From positions 1 through 64,000 of the forward strand of contig JAHECO010000013.1 in assembly GCA_024641705.1 (NCBI GenBank): a stretch of DNA of 64,000 nt, read 5' to 3'. Origin of the DNA: Candidatus Kryptoniota bacterium (lineage in GTDB: Bacteria > Bacteroidota > Ignavibacteria > Kryptoniales > JAKASW01). Below the pieces are notes generated by a model. The model made no database searches. It saw only the letters and a program-made list of their open reading frames with translations, and had not been told where the DNA came from. How positions within the stretch are numbered: position 1 is the stretch's first letter; every line of letters starts with the position of its first letter. Positions 18,492 to 27,533 of this stretch are shown in pieces. The translations under genes and the position numbers were made by a program.

Positions 18492-19967
18492 ATGAAGAAG
18501 CTGATTGCCGCACTGGCGTTTGTTCTGATGGCCGCGAGCGCTTCCATGGCTCAGGGCTACCTTCAGAAATATTATCCTGAAACCGACACCCTTGTCCTGA
18601 ACAAACTCCACAAGTGGCACGACAACAAGTTCGGCCTCCTTATGCACTGGGGTACCTACAGCCAATGGGGAGTCGTGGAATCCTGGTCGATCTGTTCAGA
18701 AGACGAAGGCTGGGAACGCAGGAGGGATTCCAACTACACGGACTACAAGCAGAAATATGAAAACCTCATAAAGACATTCGACCCTGTCAAATTCGACCCC
18801 GACAAGTGGGCAGAGGCCGCGAAAGAGGCCGGAATGAGATATGTGGTTTTCACGACCAAACACCATGACGGCTTCTGCATGTTCGACACAAAGACGACTG
18901 ACTACAAAATCACAAGCCCGGAATGTCCGTTCCACACGAACCCCCGTGCCAACGTTACCAAGGCGATCTTCGATTCGTTCAGGAAAGACGGATTCATGAT
19001 CGGCGCATATTTCTCGAAGGCAGACTGGCATTCACCCGACTACTGGTGGCCGAACTTCGCGACTCCGGACCGCAACCCGAACTACAACATCGAGCTTCAT
19101 CCGAACCGCTGGCAGAGATTCGTCAAATACACCCAAACCCAGATCGATGAACTGATGACGAACTACGGACGTGTAGACATCCTGTGGCTGGACGCCGGGT
19201 GGGTGAGGAAGAAGACGCCTGAGGAAATAATGAGAGCCAAGCTGACCGCGAAGTATGCCATTTTCCCGCAGAGCCAGGACATCGACATGCCTCTTATCGT
19301 TAAGGACGCGCGCGAGAAGCAGCCGGGACTCATCGTCGTCGACCGCGCTGTGCCGGGGCCGTATCAGGATTATCTTACCCCGGAAAACACCGTGCCCGAC
19401 AAGCCTCTCCCATATCCGTGGGAGACTTGCATGCCGATGGCAACAAGCTGGTCCTATGTTCCTCACGATCATTACAAGTCGGTCCATGAACTCATTCATC
19501 TCCTCGTCGACATAGTATCGAAGGGTGGAAATTTCCTTTTGAACATCGGTCCGAATCCTGAAGGCGACTGGTCACCCACCGCGTACGAGAGGCTCAAAGG
19601 CATCGGCGACTGGATGAAGGTGAACAGCGAAGCCATATATGACACCCATCCCGTCGCGCCGTACAAGCAGGGGAAGGTCTGCCTGACGCAGCTGGACGAC
19701 GGTACGACCTTCGCTATTTACCTGGCCGACGAAGGAGAGACGACCCCGCCGTCGAACATCTGGATGGATAACATCTGCCCTGCGAAGGATGCCAAGGTGA
19801 CGCTCCTCGGGTACGGCGATACGCCGATCAAATGGAGCAAGGTCGGAGAGGGATTCGAGGCAGACATACCGAAAGAATTCCAGGAGCATCCTCCGTGCGA
19901 GAATGCATGGGTCTTGAAGATTTCCAAAGTGACGGGCAATCCTCAGACGATGGATTCGAAATATTGA
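18492..19967 (+). CDS. Secreted GH29 alpha-L-fucosidase (first copy)
   Basis: 491 aa, signal peptide MKKLIAALAFVLMAASASMAQ. GH29 core: KFGLLMHWGTYSQWGV, YVVFTTKHHDGFCMFDT, and the nucleophile strand VDILWLDAGW (Asp234). GGNFLLNIGPNPEGDW closes the barrel and a C-terminal beta-sandwich follows. It would release terminal L-fucose outside the cytoplasm. It resembles the broad-specificity GH29-A group, though subfamily placement is a guess. It differs clearly from the second copy at 20086, so the two are not a recent tandem duplication. Confidence 0.94.
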   Translation: MKKLIAALAFVLMAASASMAQGYLQKYYPETDTLVLNKLHKWHDNKFGLLMHWGTYSQWGVVESWSICSEDEGWERRRDSNYTDYKQKYENLIKTFDPVKFDPDKWAEAAKEAGMRYVVFTTKHHDGFCMFDTKTTDYKITSPECPFHTNPRANVTKAIFDSFRKDGFMIGAYFSKADWHSPDYWWPNFATPDRNPNYNIELHPNRWQRFVKYTQTQIDELMTNYGRVDILWLDAGWVRKKTPEEIMRAKLTAKYAIFPQSQDIDMPLIVKDAREKQPGLIVVDRAVPGPYQDYLTPENTVPDKPLPYPWETCMPMATSWSYVPHDHYKSVHELIHLLVDIVSKGGNFLLNIGPNPEGDWSPTAYERLKGIGDWMKVNSEAIYDTHPVAPYKQGKVCLTQLDDGTTFAIYLADEGETTPPSNIWMDNICPAKDAKVTLLGYGDTPIKWSKVGEGFEADIPKEFQEHPPCENAWVLKISKVTGNPQTMDSKY

Positions 19968-20085
19968 CCGAAACTGACAAGCGTTGTGATACTCGCGGCT
20001 CCGAAATCGAAGAGAAAGGACCTGCGCGCGGCTAACCCTTCAGAAGAGCAACAGCCGATCTCATGAGAAAAAGTGGAGTGAAGTA

Positions 20086-21630
20086 ATGAAAAGGGTCGTC
20101 TTAATTATTTGCATGCTGGTTCTGCCGGTTCTCGGTTCTCCCTCCCTCGAGGCTCAGACCGGAAGGAACTACGCTTGCATCAGTCCGTCGGATACGATGC
20201 AAGAGATTGTCGAGAAAGCGGCGCACATCGTTCCGTCTCCTCAGCAATATGCCTGGCAAAAGATGGAATTCAACGCCTTTATCCATTTCGGGATGAACAC
20301 CTTTGCGGATGTGGAATGGGCGAAGGAGAAAGCGAGTCCGCAACTTTTTGACCCGACGGATCTGGACTGTGACCAGTGGGTCAGGGTGCTGAAGGAAGCA
20401 GGCGTGAAGATGGCCATCCTCACTGCAAAGCACGAGGACGGTTTCTGCCTCTGGCCGAGCAAGTACACGAAGTACAGCGTGAAGTACAGCCCATGGAAGA
20501 ACGGTAAAGGCGATGTCGTGCGCGAGTTCGTGAATGCATGCCACAAGTACGGTCTGAAGGTCGGGCTCTATCTCTCTCCGTGGGACCAGGCTGAACCGAG
20601 CTACGGAACCCCCGCTTATAACAGATATTTCGAGAACCAACTGACCGAGCTCCTGACAAACTATGGCCCGATCACGGAGGTATGGTTCGATGGCGGCAAA
20701 GCCCCAAACTATCCGAAGAAACAGGTCTATGACTGGCAGGCCTATTACAGGCTGATCAGAAAACTCCAGCCCAACGCGTTGATAGCGATCGGCGGGCCCG
20801 ATGTCAGATGGGTCGGAACCGAATCAGGCTGCGGAAGAGAAACGGAATGGGATGTCATCCCCATCGATCTCAGCTCGCTGAACAAAACAGATATTAAGAA
20901 CATGTCGCACCCGGTAGATGAGGTCTTCCGTCCGCATGACATGATGGATGCCGACCTCGGGAGCAGGGAAAAGCTGAGGGATGCGAAGGGACTATTCTGG
21001 TATCCTGCCGAAACCGATGTCACGATCCGGCCGGGATGGTTCTACCACGCATCCCAGGATACGTCCGTCAAGTCGGTGGCGAAGCTGGTCGACATATACT
21101 TCAGTTCGGTCGGACGCAATTCCGTCCTTCTCCTAAACGTGCCTCCGGATAAGAGAGGCTTGATGACCGAGTACGACATCAAATCACTTATGGGACTTCA
21201 CAAGGTCATATCCGAGGCCTTCCGCGACGATTTCGCGAAGGACGCGACCGTAGAGATCGACGGTGAAAAGGGAGGGGCCAAGGCCTCTTCGCTTTTTGGC
21301 GACGGCAGGTACTGGACGGGAAAAGCAGGTGTTGACTCCACGTCGCTCGTGTTCTCTCTCCCGGAGAAGAGGACTTTCGATGTCGCAATGCTGCAGGAAG
21401 AGATTCAGGTGGGGCAGCGGATAGGGAAATTCCGCATCGACTACTGGAATGGGAAACGGTGGCAGAAACTCACGGAGGGAACAACGGTCGGTTACAAGAG
21501 GCTGCTCCGGTTCGATCCGGTGACGACAGATCGGGTGCGGCTTGTAATCGAGAGATCGAGACTGAACCCGACGCTTGGCGGCTTCGGATTGTTCGAACTC
21601 CCGCCGCAGTACCTTGACGTCAAAGACTGA
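20086..21630 (+). CDS. Secreted GH29 alpha-L-fucosidase (second copy, GH29-B-like)
   Basis: 514 aa, signal peptide MKRVVLIICMLVLPVLGSPSLEAQ. FNAFIHFGMNTFADVEW, ILTAKHEDGFCLWPSKYTKYS, YLSPWDQ and the nucleophile in ITEVWFDGG (Asp202). The FIHFGMNTF / WFDGGKAP pattern is the one seen in the GH29-B group that prefers branched alpha-1,3/1,4-fucose on GlcNAc (Lewis-type). A C-terminal module with MLQEEIQVGQRIGKFRIDYW is discoidin-like. The pairing with GH35 and GH20 fits stepwise trimming of fucosylated Gal-GlcNAc chains. Specificity is inferred. Confidence 0.92.
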   Translation: MKRVVLIICMLVLPVLGSPSLEAQTGRNYACISPSDTMQEIVEKAAHIVPSPQQYAWQKMEFNAFIHFGMNTFADVEWAKEKASPQLFDPTDLDCDQWVRVLKEAGVKMAILTAKHEDGFCLWPSKYTKYSVKYSPWKNGKGDVVREFVNACHKYGLKVGLYLSPWDQAEPSYGTPAYNRYFENQLTELLTNYGPITEVWFDGGKAPNYPKKQVYDWQAYYRLIRKLQPNALIAIGGPDVRWVGTESGCGRETEWDVIPIDLSSLNKTDIKNMSHPVDEVFRPHDMMDADLGSREKLRDAKGLFWYPAETDVTIRPGWFYHASQDTSVKSVAKLVDIYFSSVGRNSVLLLNVPPDKRGLMTEYDIKSLMGLHKVISEAFRDDFAKDATVEIDGEKGGAKASSLFGDGRYWTGKAGVDSTSLVFSLPEKRTFDVAMLQEEIQVGQRIGKFRIDYWNGKRWQKLTEGTTVGYKRLLRFDPVTTDRVRLVIERSRLNPTLGGFGLFELPPQYLDVKD

Positions 21631-21722
21631 GCGCGTGCAGCGGCGGCGGCAAAACGATTTTGGATCATTGGCGCACCGGGCTGAAAACATCTTGCGGAAA
21701 CGACAATTCGAGAGGGAAGAAA

Positions 21723-23603
21723 ATGACCGGTCAAAACACTGTGTTTGAAGCAAATGCCCGCATCCGATTCAGACCGATGGGGACATTTGTATCAGGAGTC
21801 CTCCTGGTATTTCTTTTATTCGGAGCTGCGTCAGCTAGGGGTCAGAAACACACGTTTGCGATATCCAACGGCAACTTCCTCCTTGACGGCAAACCTTTCC
21901 AGATAATCAGCGGCGAGATGCATTTCGCGCGGATACCGCGAGCCTACTGGTCCGCTCGTCTCCGCATGGCGAAGGCGATGGGATTGAACGCGGTCTGCAC
22001 TTACGTCTTCTGGAACATTGAGGAGCCTGAGAAGGGGAAGTTCAATTTCAAAGGTAACGCCGACGTCGCGGCCTTCGTGCGTATGGCCCAGCAGGAAGGG
22101 CTCTGGGTCATTGTCAGGCCGAGCGCCTATGCTTGCGCGGAGTGGGAATTCGGCGGGTATCCGTACTGGCTGCTCAACGAAAAAGGAATGAAGGTGAGAA
22201 GCCGCGATCCCGAATTCATGAAGCTCATGAAAGCCTATTACGAGCAGCTGGGAAAATACCTGGCACCGCTCCAGGTGACGAGGGGTGGACCGATCCTCAT
22301 GGTCCAGATCGAGAACGAATACGGCTCATACGGGGACGACAAGGAATACCTTAAGATGAACGAAAAGTTGATGCGGCAGGCGGGCTTCGACGTGCCGTTC
22401 TACACCCTCGACGGGATCGACAGGGTTTCAAAGGGTTCGGTCGAGGGCGCGCTCCCGGCCATCGACGGGTCGATCGATATCAAACAGATTGAAGACACCG
22501 TGAACGCGAATCACGGCTGCCTTGGTCCTTACTTCATAGGCGAGTGGTACCCGGGTTGGTTCGACGACTGGGGCAAGCCATTCAACAAAGTTTCCTCGAA
22601 AGTGTGTGCCGAGCAGATGGACACGATCCTTGCGCACGGCCTCTCGGTCAACATGTACATGGCGCACGGCGGTACGACGCGGGCATTCATGAACGGCGCC
22701 AACTTCAACGACAACCTGCCTTACTCTCCGCAGATCAGCAGTTACGATTACGACGCGCCGATCGACGAAGCCGGTCATCCCACTCAGAAGTATTATGCAC
22801 TGCGCAGGGTTATCGAGAAGCATTTGCCTGCCGGGACCAAGCTTCCCGAAGTGCCTCCCGTCGAAAATGTAATCACGATCCCGAAGTTTAGACTCAAGTA
22901 TGCCGTCGACATCACTGATGTTCTCCCAAAACCTGTTCGCTCGGAGATGCCGCTGAGTTTCGAAGACATTCACCAGGCCTACGGGTACGTCCTGTACCGT
23001 ACGAACGTGAACGGCCCGGTAAGAGGCGAGCTCGACATCGTTCACTTGAGAGACTACGGTATCGTATTCGTCAACGGAAAGAGAGTTGCGATACTTGACC
23101 GCAGACTCAGCCAGGAGTCGTGTGAGATCGACCTGCCGGACTCCAGCAATACTCTCGATATCTTCGTCGAGAACCTCGGGAGGATCAATTACGGAAAATA
23201 CATAAACGACAACCACAAAGGCATCACAAGGGAAGTGACTCTGATGGGGAGAGTGCTGAAAGGTTGGGAAATGTTCGGGTTTCCGTTCGACTCTCAACCT
23301 CGAGTAAGCGAAAATTCCGGCAAAGTATCCGATTACCCTGTAGTCAGAAGGGGAAGTTTCTCTCTCGAGAAGGTCGGCGATACATTCCTCGACATGAGAG
23401 ATTGGGGAAAGGGCCACGTCTGGATCAACGGGCACAACCTGGGCAGATATTGGTACATCGGCCCCCAGCAGACGATATACGTCCCCGCACCGTGGTTAAA
23501 GAAGGGGAAAAACTCCATAGCCGTGTTTGAAGAACTTAAGGTGCGGCAGGATGAAATCGGGTCTATCGGGACTCCGATACTTGACCAGGTTCGACAGAAG
23601 TAG
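21723..23603 (+). CDS. Secreted GH35 beta-galactosidase
   Basis: 626 aa from ATG 21723, which is preceded by GAGGGAAG; a further in-frame ATG at 21777 lies directly before the hydrophobic signal (FVSGVLLVFLLFGAASA) and is an alternative start. GH35 signatures: GEMHFARIPRAYWSARL, TYVFWNIEEP, RPSAYACAEWEFGGYPYWLL, acid/base in QIENEYG (Glu199) and nucleophile in FIGEWYPGWFDDWG (Glu274). C-terminal beta domains end in WINGHNLGRYWYIGPQQTIYVP. Acts on terminal beta-galactose. It closes the GH20-GH29-GH29-GH35 block, after which an 800-bp non-coding stretch begins. Confidence 0.94.
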   Translation: MTGQNTVFEANARIRFRPMGTFVSGVLLVFLLFGAASARGQKHTFAISNGNFLLDGKPFQIISGEMHFARIPRAYWSARLRMAKAMGLNAVCTYVFWNIEEPEKGKFNFKGNADVAAFVRMAQQEGLWVIVRPSAYACAEWEFGGYPYWLLNEKGMKVRSRDPEFMKLMKAYYEQLGKYLAPLQVTRGGPILMVQIENEYGSYGDDKEYLKMNEKLMRQAGFDVPFYTLDGIDRVSKGSVEGALPAIDGSIDIKQIEDTVNANHGCLGPYFIGEWYPGWFDDWGKPFNKVSSKVCAEQMDTILAHGLSVNMYMAHGGTTRAFMNGANFNDNLPYSPQISSYDYDAPIDEAGHPTQKYYALRRVIEKHLPAGTKLPEVPPVENVITIPKFRLKYAVDITDVLPKPVRSEMPLSFEDIHQAYGYVLYRTNVNGPVRGELDIVHLRDYGIVFVNGKRVAILDRRLSQESCEIDLPDSSNTLDIFVENLGRINYGKYINDNHKGITREVTLMGRVLKGWEMFGFPFDSQPRVSENSGKVSDYPVVRRGSFSLEKVGDTFLDMRDWGKGHVWINGHNLGRYWYIGPQQTIYVPAPWLKKGKNSIAVFEELKVRQDEIGSIGTPILDQVRQK

Positions 23604-23943
23604 TATCACGCCCGACTGTTGCGCGCAGGACTTCAGTTTACTACAAATGTGCCTGACCCTCACAGGAGTCAGGCTGAGGTCGCTGTCAGATTGAGCCTGC
23701 CCCGAAACATGGAACGCTGTTCCGGCCTCCGAATGCGCTCAAGCTTAAACCGCGGGTTTGCGTCTTCCATGTCGTGCTGGGCGGAGGCTCAGTGGCTTCC
23801 ATGAGTTCAAGATGAGGGTGCTATCGGCTGTAGGGTACTTAATTTCTTCGTAAAGCGAATCAACCTCCACATCCAGATCTTCCGGCAATTCACAGAAACC
23901 CCTCGTAGGCACTGATTTGGCGGGTTTTTGGCCAAGGAAAAAC

Positions 23944-23972
23944 TTGACATTCGATTAAAACTTATTTAATAT
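23944..23972 (+). promoter_or_regulatory. Strong sigma70-type promoter upstream of the TonB receptor
   Basis: TTGACA (23944-23949), 17-bp spacer, TAATAT (23967-23972). The -35 matches consensus fully and the spacing is ideal. Transcription would start near 23980, giving a leader of about 420 nt before the receptor gene. Confidence 0.65.
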
Positions 23973-24222
23973 GAGTTGGTTTTTTCGAGCAGCTAACAAA
24001 CGCATCATGGAGGCCGTTACAGGTGGAAGTGCACTCGGGAAGCAAGGCTGACAAACAGGGAGTTCAGGAAACCGAATGCCGCCCAGAAAACAGGGGAACC
24101 TTCGGGAGACCCGGCCTTCACTGCGAGAACCGATCCGGATTGACAGACAGAGAATCGATGAGAAACGGCGTTGGTGAACTTGCGGGATGTGAATCCGTTG
24201 ACTCAAGACCAGCACGTCCGGG

Positions 24223-24238
24223 GCGGTCTGCAGACCGC
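24223..24238. repeat. 16-bp perfect palindrome in the receptor leader
   Basis: GCGGTCTGCAGACCGC, fully self-complementary with no spacer. In RNA it could form a hairpin or a dimer contact; in DNA it could be an operator. Confidence 0.5.
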
Positions 24239-24400
24239 ACTTATTCCCGCAATCCAGAAAAATTGTCATACAGAATCTCAGATCGCAGTTTCGCTGCTAC
24301 GAGATCAGCAGATCCCATCACATTATATGCTCCGCATATTCTAGGAGTACATTATCTAACAGGAGCTGTTCCAGAGAGTAATTGACAACCGAAGGAGAGT

Positions 24401-27376
24401 ATGATGCACCGAGTAACTCTTAAAGCCATTGGCTTCACTATTTTGTTCATTTCCTTCCTCCCCTTTGCTGCTCGAGCCCAGGAAAGCGGTACGGTCCAGG
24501 GAACTGTGATGGACTCGCAGACTGGCGATGCTCTCCCCGGTGCGAACGTCTTGGTGCAGGGCACGAGTCTTGGTGCCGCCACCGACTTGAACGGAGGCTT
24601 CGTCATCAGAAATGTACCCCCGGGATCATACAAGCTTCGCTCTACGTATGTCGGTTACGACACGAAGATTACCGAAGTCGACATCAAACCGGGTGAGAAA
24701 GTGAAGCTCTCGATTCGACTCGATGCGGTTGGAATCAAAGGCAAAGAAGTGGTGGTGACCGCGCAAGCAAGCGGTCAGAGCAACGCTATTAACCAGCAGC
24801 TGTCGTCTGTCCAGATTACAAACGTGGTATCCGCTGCAAAGATCCAGGAGCTCCCTGACGCGAACGCGGCAGAATCGGTCGGCAGGTTGCCCGGAGTTTC
24901 ACTGGTCAGGGAAGGCGGCGAAGCTTCCCAGGTTGTCATTCGTGGTCTCGCGCCGCAGTACAATCAGGTGACAATAGACGGCGTGGAAATGGCAAGCGAC
25001 GTTGCCTCTGCCAACAATCTCACGGGCACCGACCTGAACGATGTGACGAACAGCCTCATGGGCGACAGAGGGGTGGACCTGAGCATGATTTCGTCCAACA
25101 GCCTTGGAGGGATCGAGGTTATAAAGGCGATCACTCCTGATATGGACGCGGCTGTCCTCGGAGGAGTTGTGAACTTTGACATGGGAAAAGCTGTAAAGAG
25201 TACCCACGATTTGCTCCCCAACGCAAAATTGGTCGCGCAAGGGGCGTACAATCAGCTTAAGAATTCATATAACGAATACAAATACGCCCTATCGCTTGAG
25301 AATCGATATTTCAATAATGAGTTCGGGATTTATGCGGAAGGTTCTGCCGAACGAAGAAACCTTAGCGATAACGAACTCGGTGTCAGCTATACGTTGAATG
25401 ACAAGACGCACGGCGACCTGGGTGTGCCGGATCTGACATCCCTTACTTTGACGGACGCGTTCAGGATACGCGATCGTTACAATGCTAACATCGTGATGGA
25501 CTATGCCGGTGAAAACACAAGCATCGGTCTGATGAACTTCTTCAGCACGAGCGACACGAGGGCGACATATAGAAGTGAGACAGCCTATATCTTCAACGGT
25601 TCAAGAGAACTCAACTACGGGCTAACCGGTGCTAATACACACCTGAATGTCATGACGAATCTGCTTAGTGTGAAATCGTCCATCCCATTCTTCCAGGTTG
25701 ATTTGAAGCTGTCACATTCTCTTTCCATGAATACAGACCCTGGCGACGCTACTTTCAATTTTGTCCAGGATTATGGTGGGTTTACCGGAGGCGTCGGTCC
25801 GAGCGTGTCCAAGCTGCCTCCCACGCAGATCGCAGCGTTGATACAGCCGAACGATACGCTGGCGTGGTTGGATAATCTCAGCAATTCGACAAACCAGACA
25901 AAAGAAGAGATCTATCAGGCCAAAGTCGACCTCCAGCATGATTTCAATATCTCGGACTTGCTTAATGCAAAGCTGAAATTCGGCGGGATGTTTCAGAACA
26001 GGGCCCGTTCCTATACGCTGAGTCAAAGAAGCGGCTCGACCATATACGATGGAGGAGATTACGTAATAGGGAAATTCCTGCAAGAGTACCCCAATCTAAT
26101 GACCAACCCCACTGGGCTGAGCATGGCCAATTTCGTCTACAACGGCTACAGCTACGGAAACTTCCTGAACGGCCAGTATACCATGGCTTATCCGTTGAAC
26201 GACGGTTTTATGTGGCAGCTGATTCCGATTACGCAACAGGCAACACCCGGAACGGTAATCGGTGGCGGGTTTAAAGCAAACGATTTAGCGTCCCGAATAA
26301 ACAACTATACCGGCGTCGAAAAACGGAGCGCCGGTTACGCGATGGTGACGTTCAATATCGGGGATAAACTGACGTTTCTCCCCGGTGCACGGTATCAGAA
26401 TCTTACGGCCAACTACACTGCGGTCAGGGGAGATATGACGGTCCCTGGCGGAAATTTCAGTGATACGACGGTTACTGAGACTCATGGCTATCTCCTTCCC
26501 ATGGTACACCTGATATACAAACCGCTCGACTGGCTTCAGGTCCACCTTGCCTACACAAACACTCTGAACTATCCCGACTACAGCACGGTTACTCCAAGAT
26601 ACATGATTACAAACGGCTCGGTCGTTTTGAACAACACTAACCTGAGGCCTGCCACTTCGCAGAACTTTGACGTGGTTCTGTCTGCCTACTCCAACGCGCT
26701 TGGATTGTTTACCGTCGACGGGTTCAACAAGAACATCAAGGACCTGGAATTCTATTCGCATACGTGGGTCACGGATTTGTCAGCGTATCCGGAGCTCCCG
26801 CAGAAGGCAGGCAATCTGTGGCAGCTAACCACCTACATCAACAGCCCGTTTGTAGTCCACCTGTACGGAATCGAGACCGATTGGCAAACCCATTTCTGGT
26901 ATTTGCCGGGTCCGCTGTCGGGACTGATCTTGAGCGCGAACTGGACGCATATCTTTTCACAGGCGCATTATCCCAAGACGATTTATAACGTAACATACGA
27001 CATAGAGGGGAATGCGGTTATCCAGATCGTCGACACTTCATACACCGCGCGCCTCCTCAACCAGCCCAACGACATCGTCAACCTGGGGATGGGATACGAC
27101 TACAAGGGGTTCTCGGTGAGAGTGTCTATGATGTATCAGGATAATGTTTTCATGCAGCCGAGTTTCTGGATGCAGGAGAGGGTCTTATCTTCAGCGTACA
27201 CCAGATGGGATGTTGTGGTCAAGCAGGATCTTCCCTGGTACGGACTGGAGCTGTACCTGAATCTCAATAATATCACGAGCGAGAATGATGTCAACATAAA
27301 CGAGCGGACGAGCTATCCCGCGTCCGAACAGCGATACGGTTCGGTGTACCAGCTGGGACTTCGCTTGAAATTGTGA
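24401..27376 (+). CDS. TonB-dependent outer-membrane receptor with carboxypeptidase-regulatory-like domain
   Basis: 991 aa. AAGGAG at 24392-24397 serves either ATG 24401 or the next codon 24404. Signal peptide to about residue 27 (FLPFAARAQ), a CarboxypepD_reg-like domain (GTVQGTVMDSQTGDALPGAN to about residue 110), a plug domain (SAAKIQELPDANAAESVGRLPGVS, VVIRGLAPQYNQVTIDGVEM) and a 22-strand-type barrel ending LGLRLKL. It imports large ligands, probably oligosaccharides, using TonB energy. Unlike SusC systems it has no SusD-like gene beside it; a T9SS-exported beta-helix protein follows instead. Confidence 0.93.
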   Translation: MMHRVTLKAIGFTILFISFLPFAARAQESGTVQGTVMDSQTGDALPGANVLVQGTSLGAATDLNGGFVIRNVPPGSYKLRSTYVGYDTKITEVDIKPGEKVKLSIRLDAVGIKGKEVVVTAQASGQSNAINQQLSSVQITNVVSAAKIQELPDANAAESVGRLPGVSLVREGGEASQVVIRGLAPQYNQVTIDGVEMASDVASANNLTGTDLNDVTNSLMGDRGVDLSMISSNSLGGIEVIKAITPDMDAAVLGGVVNFDMGKAVKSTHDLLPNAKLVAQGAYNQLKNSYNEYKYALSLENRYFNNEFGIYAEGSAERRNLSDNELGVSYTLNDKTHGDLGVPDLTSLTLTDAFRIRDRYNANIVMDYAGENTSIGLMNFFSTSDTRATYRSETAYIFNGSRELNYGLTGANTHLNVMTNLLSVKSSIPFFQVDLKLSHSLSMNTDPGDATFNFVQDYGGFTGGVGPSVSKLPPTQIAALIQPNDTLAWLDNLSNSTNQTKEEIYQAKVDLQHDFNISDLLNAKLKFGGMFQNRARSYTLSQRSGSTIYDGGDYVIGKFLQEYPNLMTNPTGLSMANFVYNGYSYGNFLNGQYTMAYPLNDGFMWQLIPITQQATPGTVIGGGFKANDLASRINNYTGVEKRSAGYAMVTFNIGDKLTFLPGARYQNLTANYTAVRGDMTVPGGNFSDTTVTETHGYLLPMVHLIYKPLDWLQVHLAYTNTLNYPDYSTVTPRYMITNGSVVLNNTNLRPATSQNFDVVLSAYSNALGLFTVDGFNKNIKDLEFYSHTWVTDLSAYPELPQKAGNLWQLTTYINSPFVVHLYGIETDWQTHFWYLPGPLSGLILSANWTHIFSQAHYPKTIYNVTYDIEGNAVIQIVDTSYTARLLNQPNDIVNLGMGYDYKGFSVRVSMMYQDNVFMQPSFWMQERVLSSAYTRWDVVVKQDLPWYGLELYLNLNNITSENDVNINERTSYPASEQRYGSVYQLGLRLKL

Positions 27377-27533
27377 CGTTTTGGAAATTCATAGTAAATA
27401 GCTCACTCCTAAAGTTCAGAAGGAGGTGGTTTAAAGGTCCGCATGTTCAGTAATGAGGAATTAGGGAAGTAGCAGTATGATTTTATCTTCACGTGTTGGT
27501 AAGATTCATCACTTAAACAAAAAGGAGAAACAA

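Larger units (their letters stand above)
23604..24400. other. 797-bp non-coding region with long leader of the TonB receptor gene
   Basis: No credible gene. The first 340 bp show nothing recognisable. A strong promoter lies at 23944-23972, so about 420 nt would be transcribed as leader. The leader holds a 16-bp perfect palindrome (24223-24238) and a second inverted repeat, ATATGC-tcc-GCATAT (24325-24339). Small open frames here lack good start sites and have unlikely composition. Confidence 0.6.

Noticed and set aside
18492-21630. Recent tandem duplication of the two GH29 genes
   Set aside because: The catalytic motifs and accessory domains differ strongly (LWLDAGW versus VWFDGGK), so they are different subfamilies placed side by side.
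23619-23804. 61-codon frame after the GH35 gene
   Set aside because: No ribosome site, no recognisable protein features.
24023-24385. 120-codon frame in the receptor leader
   Set aside because: Starts at GTG without a proper ribosome site, and has a low-complexity Arg/Ser/Gly-rich sequence with no motif. The region reads better as an untranslated leader.
23980-24400. Cobalamin riboswitch in the TonB receptor leader
   Set aside because: Such leaders are common before TonB receptors, but the conserved cobalamin-box bases are missing and the context is carbohydrate use.
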